Source: Nostoc sp. NIES-4103
GTDB lineage: Bacteria; Cyanobacteriota; Cyanobacteriia; Cyanobacteriales; Nostocaceae
Assembly: GCF_002368335.1 (NCBI RefSeq)
Contig: NZ_AP018288.1
Span: 5,131,902-5,195,901, forward strand
Reading direction: 5' to 3'
Length of the DNA stretch: 64,000 nt
How positions within the stretch are numbered: position 1 is the stretch's first letter; every line of letters starts with the position of its first letter. Shown piece by piece: positions 60,666-64,000 of the stretch. Under the pieces are notes generated by a model. The model did not search any database and was not told the DNA's origin. It worked only from the letters and a program-made list of their open reading frames with translations. The position numbers and the translations under genes were made by a program.

Positions 60666-61388
60666 TTAAAGTCCTGCGAACCATTCATAGCCTTGATCCT
60701 CCCAGTAGCCTTTAAAAGGCGGTAAAGAACTCACAAGTGAAATTCTAGTTACCCACTTACTCTGCTTATAACCAAGTTTAATTGGTGAAGCTAAACGTAA
60801 AGGCGCACCATTATCAACTGGCAAAGGTTTACTATTTTTTTCATAAGCTAATAGAGTTTGTGGATGTAAAGCTGAAGCTATATCCCAACTTCCGTAGTAG
60901 CCATCTGCTGATTTAAAATAAGCATACTTAACATTATTTTTAGGTTGAGCAAGAGCAACGATTTCTTGTAGACGTACCCCACCCCATTGCACGATCGCAG
61001 CCCAACCTTCTACACAAACATGGCGTATAATCATAGAAGTCAAGGGCAAAGCTTGAATTTCAGCCATACTAAGGCTCAAAGGATTATTCACCTCGCCATC
61101 GACAATTAAACGATACTTTTCCATGTCAATAATGGGAGTGTATCTAAAGCTATTAACTATCAATGCTTCTGGTTGAATTTCACTGAAAGAAAATTCTGGT
61201 ACAGGTTTTTGCGAATTAAATATTAAGCTTTCAAACTTTTGATTTAGCGGTTCAGAAAGTTTTCCGATCAAATCTTCAAATGCTGGCGTACCACAGCCGC
61301 CTAAAAGAAAACTTATGCTAGACAATCCAGAAATTTTTAATAATTGTCGGCGCGTGAATTGCTGACGGCGTAAGTGAATTAAACCCAT
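60666..61388 (-). CDS. Tat-exported molybdopterin-dependent oxidoreductase (sulfite oxidase/MsrP-like)
   Basis: A 240-residue periplasmic molybdoenzyme of the sulfite oxidase fold. The twin-arginine signal is QQFTRRQLLKISGLSS, and it also has a lipobox-like LLGGCG. The cofactor-binding Cys is in RHVCVEGWAAIVQWGGVRL, then YAYFKSADGYYGSWDI and DNGAPLRLASPIKLGYKQSK. The frame is open to 61478, overlapping the upstream gene by 32 bp, but ATG 61388 (MGLIHLRRQQ) places the Tat motif near the N-terminus. It lies next to a cytochrome b gene, its probable quinone-side electron partner. Substrate unknown. Confidence 0.88.
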   Translation of the reverse strand: MGLIHLRRQQFTRRQLLKISGLSSISFLLGGCGTPAFEDLIGKLSEPLNQKFESLIFNSQKPVPEFSFSEIQPEALIVNSFRYTPIIDMEKYRLIVDGEVNNPLSLSMAEIQALPLTSMIIRHVCVEGWAAIVQWGGVRLQEIVALAQPKNNVKYAYFKSADGYYGSWDIASALHPQTLLAYEKNSKPLPVDNGAPLRLASPIKLGYKQSKWVTRISLVSSLPPFKGYWEDQGYEWFAGL

Positions 61389-61446
61389 ATTTATGTAATT
61401 TGTCAGTAGTGAGTTTTCATTATTTGTTACCCAATTCCCAATTTCT

Positions 61447-62046
61447 TTACCAAAACATTGATTCTGTGAGTTTTTCACCTCCAGCTTTACGCCCTAATAT
61501 AGAGTGAATTACTACAAATACAACTACCATTGGTACTGAGGCAAAGTGAACAATTCGTAGTGCTTGCCAGCTGCCAAACATATCTACAATCCAGGGAAAT
61601 TGAGATGGTTTATACATTCCTATACCTGTAACTAAGGCCAGTAGTAATATAGGGATAATGGCTGTATAGACAATGCGATGCCAAGCATAAATTAGACGCT
61701 GGGAATTTTGACTTTTTTGTAATGCTTTAATATCATTTTTACCCACAAATCGATGTTGCCAACGTCGGGTAATTAAAATATAAATACCATACCACAAGAG
61801 ATTCAGCGAGAATAGCCACATGGCTGCAAAATGCCAATGTCTACCTCCTGCTAGCCAACCTCCCAAAGTAAATATGGGAGGAATATGTAAGCCTGCACGT
61901 CCACCAAAAACAGGGTTGGCATTGTATATTTGTAATCCACTAGTGAGCATCAAAAATAAGCTAATAATATTACAAGAATGAAAAATCTTAGCTCCTATTG
62001 CTTGAGTTGGTAACTTACGAGTTTTAGGTGTATTATTGGTAGTCAT
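61447..62046 (-). CDS. cytochrome b561-type membrane subunit
   Basis: A 199-residue, four-helix b-type cytochrome. His ligands are visible in KIFHSCNIISLFLM, GGRHWHFAAMWLFSLNLLWY, YAWHRIVYTAIIPILLL and RIVHFASVPMVVVFVV. This is the layout of the di-heme cytochrome b partners of formate dehydrogenase, thiosulfate reductase and YedZ-like proteins. It is directly upstream of the Tat-exported molybdoenzyme, with overlap or tight spacing, so the pair probably forms one membrane-bound oxidoreductase. Start ATG 62046. Confidence 0.88.
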   Translation of the reverse strand: MTTNNTPKTRKLPTQAIGAKIFHSCNIISLFLMLTSGLQIYNANPVFGGRAGLHIPPIFTLGGWLAGGRHWHFAAMWLFSLNLLWYGIYILITRRWQHRFVGKNDIKALQKSQNSQRLIYAWHRIVYTAIIPILLLALVTGIGMYKPSQFPWIVDMFGSWQALRIVHFASVPMVVVFVVIHSILGRKAGGEKLTESMFW

Positions 62047-62711
62047 AAATATAAAGTTTCTAAAGTTTCTATCGCAACGAATTTACAAGCGCTATATCTA
62101 TTATTTTTTACACATCCTTTTATTTTCTCATTCTACGAATCAATTGAAACTAGTATATATCGTAATAGCACGTATGTACTGGTGTGAATGATCAGTTTAT
62201 GTTGCCATATCTAAAGCTCAATTGAAAAAAACTTAGTTACATTGTGTTTATCTATCGTCCAGATATATGGAATTAATATTTGATTTTTTCATAGTTACGT
62301 ACAAGATCCAGTGCAGTCTAGGCATTTCTCCAAGTGAATAACTGGCATTGTATTATGAGCAAGAGTACGGCATTAAAGCGTTAATAAGAGTGCCATACTT
62401 TCGTCTAAGACATCCTATAAATACATAATTTTATTTAAAAATCAAACGGATTCCTAAATATATAAGGAAGTATATAAAACTACATAAGATTTGCTTAATT
62501 CACGCTCAAAAATTCAGTAAAAATCCCATAACCTAAGTCAGGTAAAATATTTCATAACTAAAATAAATTGTCAAGGCTTATTTGTAGCTTTTTGCTAGGC
62601 TCATTTTGATCCAAACTACAGTAGTTACATTTAGCGTGCTGATGACCAAGTAAAGTTTGACACACAAAAATTTTTTAATAAAATGTCACACAGAAGTTGA
62701 GCCAATAACGA
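62047..62711. other. 665-bp gene-free stretch
   Basis: AT-rich, no coding frame, RNA or repeat supported. It separates the divergent cytochrome b gene and the AAA gene and presumably holds both promoters. Confidence 0.5.
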
Positions 62712-64000
62712 ATGAGCATAGATGAAGTCGTATTGCTATTAAAAGCCAGCCAGGCAAATGGTTTGACGACACTCCAAGAGACGGTATTGCGCTCTTCGTG
62801 GGAGGGAAAAACTTATACCACCATAGCAGTTGAAGCGCATTACGGTGAAGAACGTGTGAGGAAAGTAGCTTCCAATTTATGGCAATTGCTGAGCAATTTT
62901 TGGAGGGAACCAATCAATAAATTCAACTTTCGTTCCTCTTTAGAACCTCGCCCTCTAAGTAAAACACATCAACAGTTAATTAAAGAATTTAACAAAGCAG
63001 CCACAGCTATATCCTTGGAATTTCCCAGTGGCCCAGTATCCCTTGACTCCAGATTCTACATTTCTCGCCCACCAGTTGAGGAACTTGCCTATACACAAAT
63101 AGATGAACCAGGAAGTGTCATCTATATCAAAGCTGCTCAAAAGATGGGGAAAAGCTCTTTGATTCTTAGACTTCTCGAACACGCTGTTAATCAAGGCTTT
63201 CATACCGTCAATTTGGACTTTCAGCAAGCAGACAAAGCAGTCTTTGCTAGCTTGGATAAATTTTTACGTTGGTTGTGTGCCAATATCAGTCGGGAGTTAC
63301 AACTAGAACCAAAACTTAATGATTATTGGGATGAGGAGATGGGTAGCAAAGTCAGCTGCTCTATCTATTTTCAGAGTTATTTACTGCCTGCTCTAACAAA
63401 CCCTCTGGTTTTAGTATTCAACGAAGTGGACTGGGTGTTTGAGTATTCGGAAATAGCTGGGGAATTTCTGCCATTGGTACGCTTTTGGCACGAACAAGCA
63501 AGAAGAGTGGAGATTTGGCAAAAACTCCGCCTTGTCCTCGTTTTTTCCGCAGAAATTATTGTTCCTCTAAAATTAACTCAATCTCCGTTTAACATTGGTT
63601 TGCCAATTAAGTTACCGCCGTTTACAACAGAGCAAGTACAGGAGTTAGCGCAACGTCACGGTCTTGATTGGACAGATGGTACAGAAGCTTTGAGTTTAAT
63701 GGCTATGGTAGGGGGACATCCTTATTTGGTGCGACTAGCTTTGTATCATCTTGTGGGTAAAGGCGGCTTAGAACAGGATTTAAATCAGCTACTAGAACAA
63801 GCAGCAACAACAGCAGGAATTTATCACGAATATTTAAGTCAATACCTATTAGCACTTGGAGAGGAACCAGAATTAGCAGATGCTTTTTATCAGGTAATTA
63901 CGGCTACAGACTATGTGGAGTTAGAGCCAGTGATAGCCTATAAATTACAAAGAATGGGACTAGTTAATCTAGAGGGCACTCGTTGTACTCCTGCATGTGA
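62712..64000 (+). CDS. vMAP-like HTH plus AAA-like domain protein, 3' end cut by window
   Basis: From ATG 62712 the frame is open to the end (430 codons seen). Residues 1-75 form a vMAP-N0-like helix-turn-helix (LTTLQETVLRSSWEGKTYTT, ERVRKVASNLWQLL). Residues 100-430 form an AAA-like domain (PF14516 type): FYISRPPVEELAYTQIDEPG, P-loop-like KAAQKMGKSSLILRLL near 147, Walker-B-like LVLVFNEVDWVFE near 235, and FTTEQVQELAQRHGL, GGHPYLVRLALYHL. Cyanobacterial members often continue into WD40, TIR or caspase-like effectors. The C-terminal effector, if any, is outside the window. Confidence 0.85.
   Translation, partial: MSIDEVVLLLKASQANGLTTLQETVLRSSWEGKTYTTIAVEAHYGEERVRKVASNLWQLLSNFWREPINKFNFRSSLEPRPLSKTHQQLIKEFNKAATAISLEFPSGPVSLDSRFYISRPPVEELAYTQIDEPGSVIYIKAAQKMGKSSLILRLLEHAVNQGFHTVNLDFQQADKAVFASLDKFLRWLCANISRELQLEPKLNDYWDEEMGSKVSCSIYFQSYLLPALTNPLVLVFNEVDWVFEYSEIAGEFLPLVRFWHEQARRVEIWQKLRLVLVFSAEIIVPLKLTQSPFNIGLPIKLPPFTTEQVQELAQRHGLDWTDGTEALSLMAMVGGHPYLVRLALYHLVGKGGLEQDLNQLLEQAATTAGIYHEYLSQYLLALGEEPELADAFYQVITATDYVELEPVIAYKLQRMGLVNLEGTRCTPAC

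Overview
The window comes from a filamentous, probably heterocyst-forming cyanobacterium (Nostocales-like). The octamer GCGATCGC (HIP1) is scattered throughout. Photosystem II gene psbU and several cyanobacteria-restricted families are present (DUF3120, a PDZ/radical SAM/DUF512 protein, a vMAP-like AAA protein). Spacers are full of short tandem heptanucleotide repeats such as CTCCTAA, ACTAATG and GGGGAAT. The DNA is moderately AT-rich. No species assignment is attempted.

Layout. 0-1.5 kb: the 5' three quarters of a 16S rRNA gene on the minus strand, with its leader and a consensus promoter. 1.5-10.4 kb: mostly housekeeping genes: nadC and nadB (NAD synthesis), psbU, a DUF3120 membrane protein, uppP (cell-wall lipid carrier recycling) and a radical SAM protein. 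A wrecked IS630-type transposase that has itself been split by a 434-bp insertion lies between nadC and nadB. 10.4-16.2 kb: a secreted GH10-like glycosidase bracketed by inverted copies of a hairpin repeat, then the single-frame ruin of a sensor histidine kinase directly in front of a response regulator with an EAL domain. 16.5-22 kb: an HTH-NACHT STAND NTPase, a lipoprotein sugar dehydrogenase, a cupin and a PRC-barrel/DUF2382 protein.

22-30.7 kb: aspS, htpX, a ClpN-type protein and crcB, mixed with accessory debris: a truncated pentapeptide-type membrane protein, a Uma2 nuclease, a truncated tyrosine recombinase, two double-glycine leader peptides and a PD-(D/E)XK domain protein. 30.8-45.3 kb: an Orn/Lys/Arg-type decarboxylase, ychF, a two-gene methyltransferase plus carboxylate-amine ligase-like cassette, a large RND efflux permease divergent from a LysR regulator, and ftsI preceded by an FtsL-like gene. 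45.3-53.3 kb: glgB and several small proteins, a ParDE-type toxin-antitoxin pair whose toxin is frameshifted, a nine-unit 21-bp minisatellite, and truncated TPR and Uma2 genes. 53.3-64 kb: a hydrolase, a HugZ-like protein, an SDR/CIA30 protein, a GFA protein, an AI-2E family membrane protein, bifunctional pyrimidine gene pyrFE, a molybdopterin oxidoreductase/cytochrome b pair, and the start of a vMAP-like AAA ATPase cut by the window end.

No complete, obviously novel multi-gene system stands out. The best candidates are the methyltransferase/GCS2-like ligase cassette (35.6-37.6 kb), the double-glycine peptide pair (26.0-26.6 kb), the hairpin repeat whose core is flipped relative to its flanks (10.6 and 14.1 kb), and the HTH-NACHT protein. 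Much of the accessory content is decaying: at least six genes survive only as remnants, which can be read because their frames are still partly intact.
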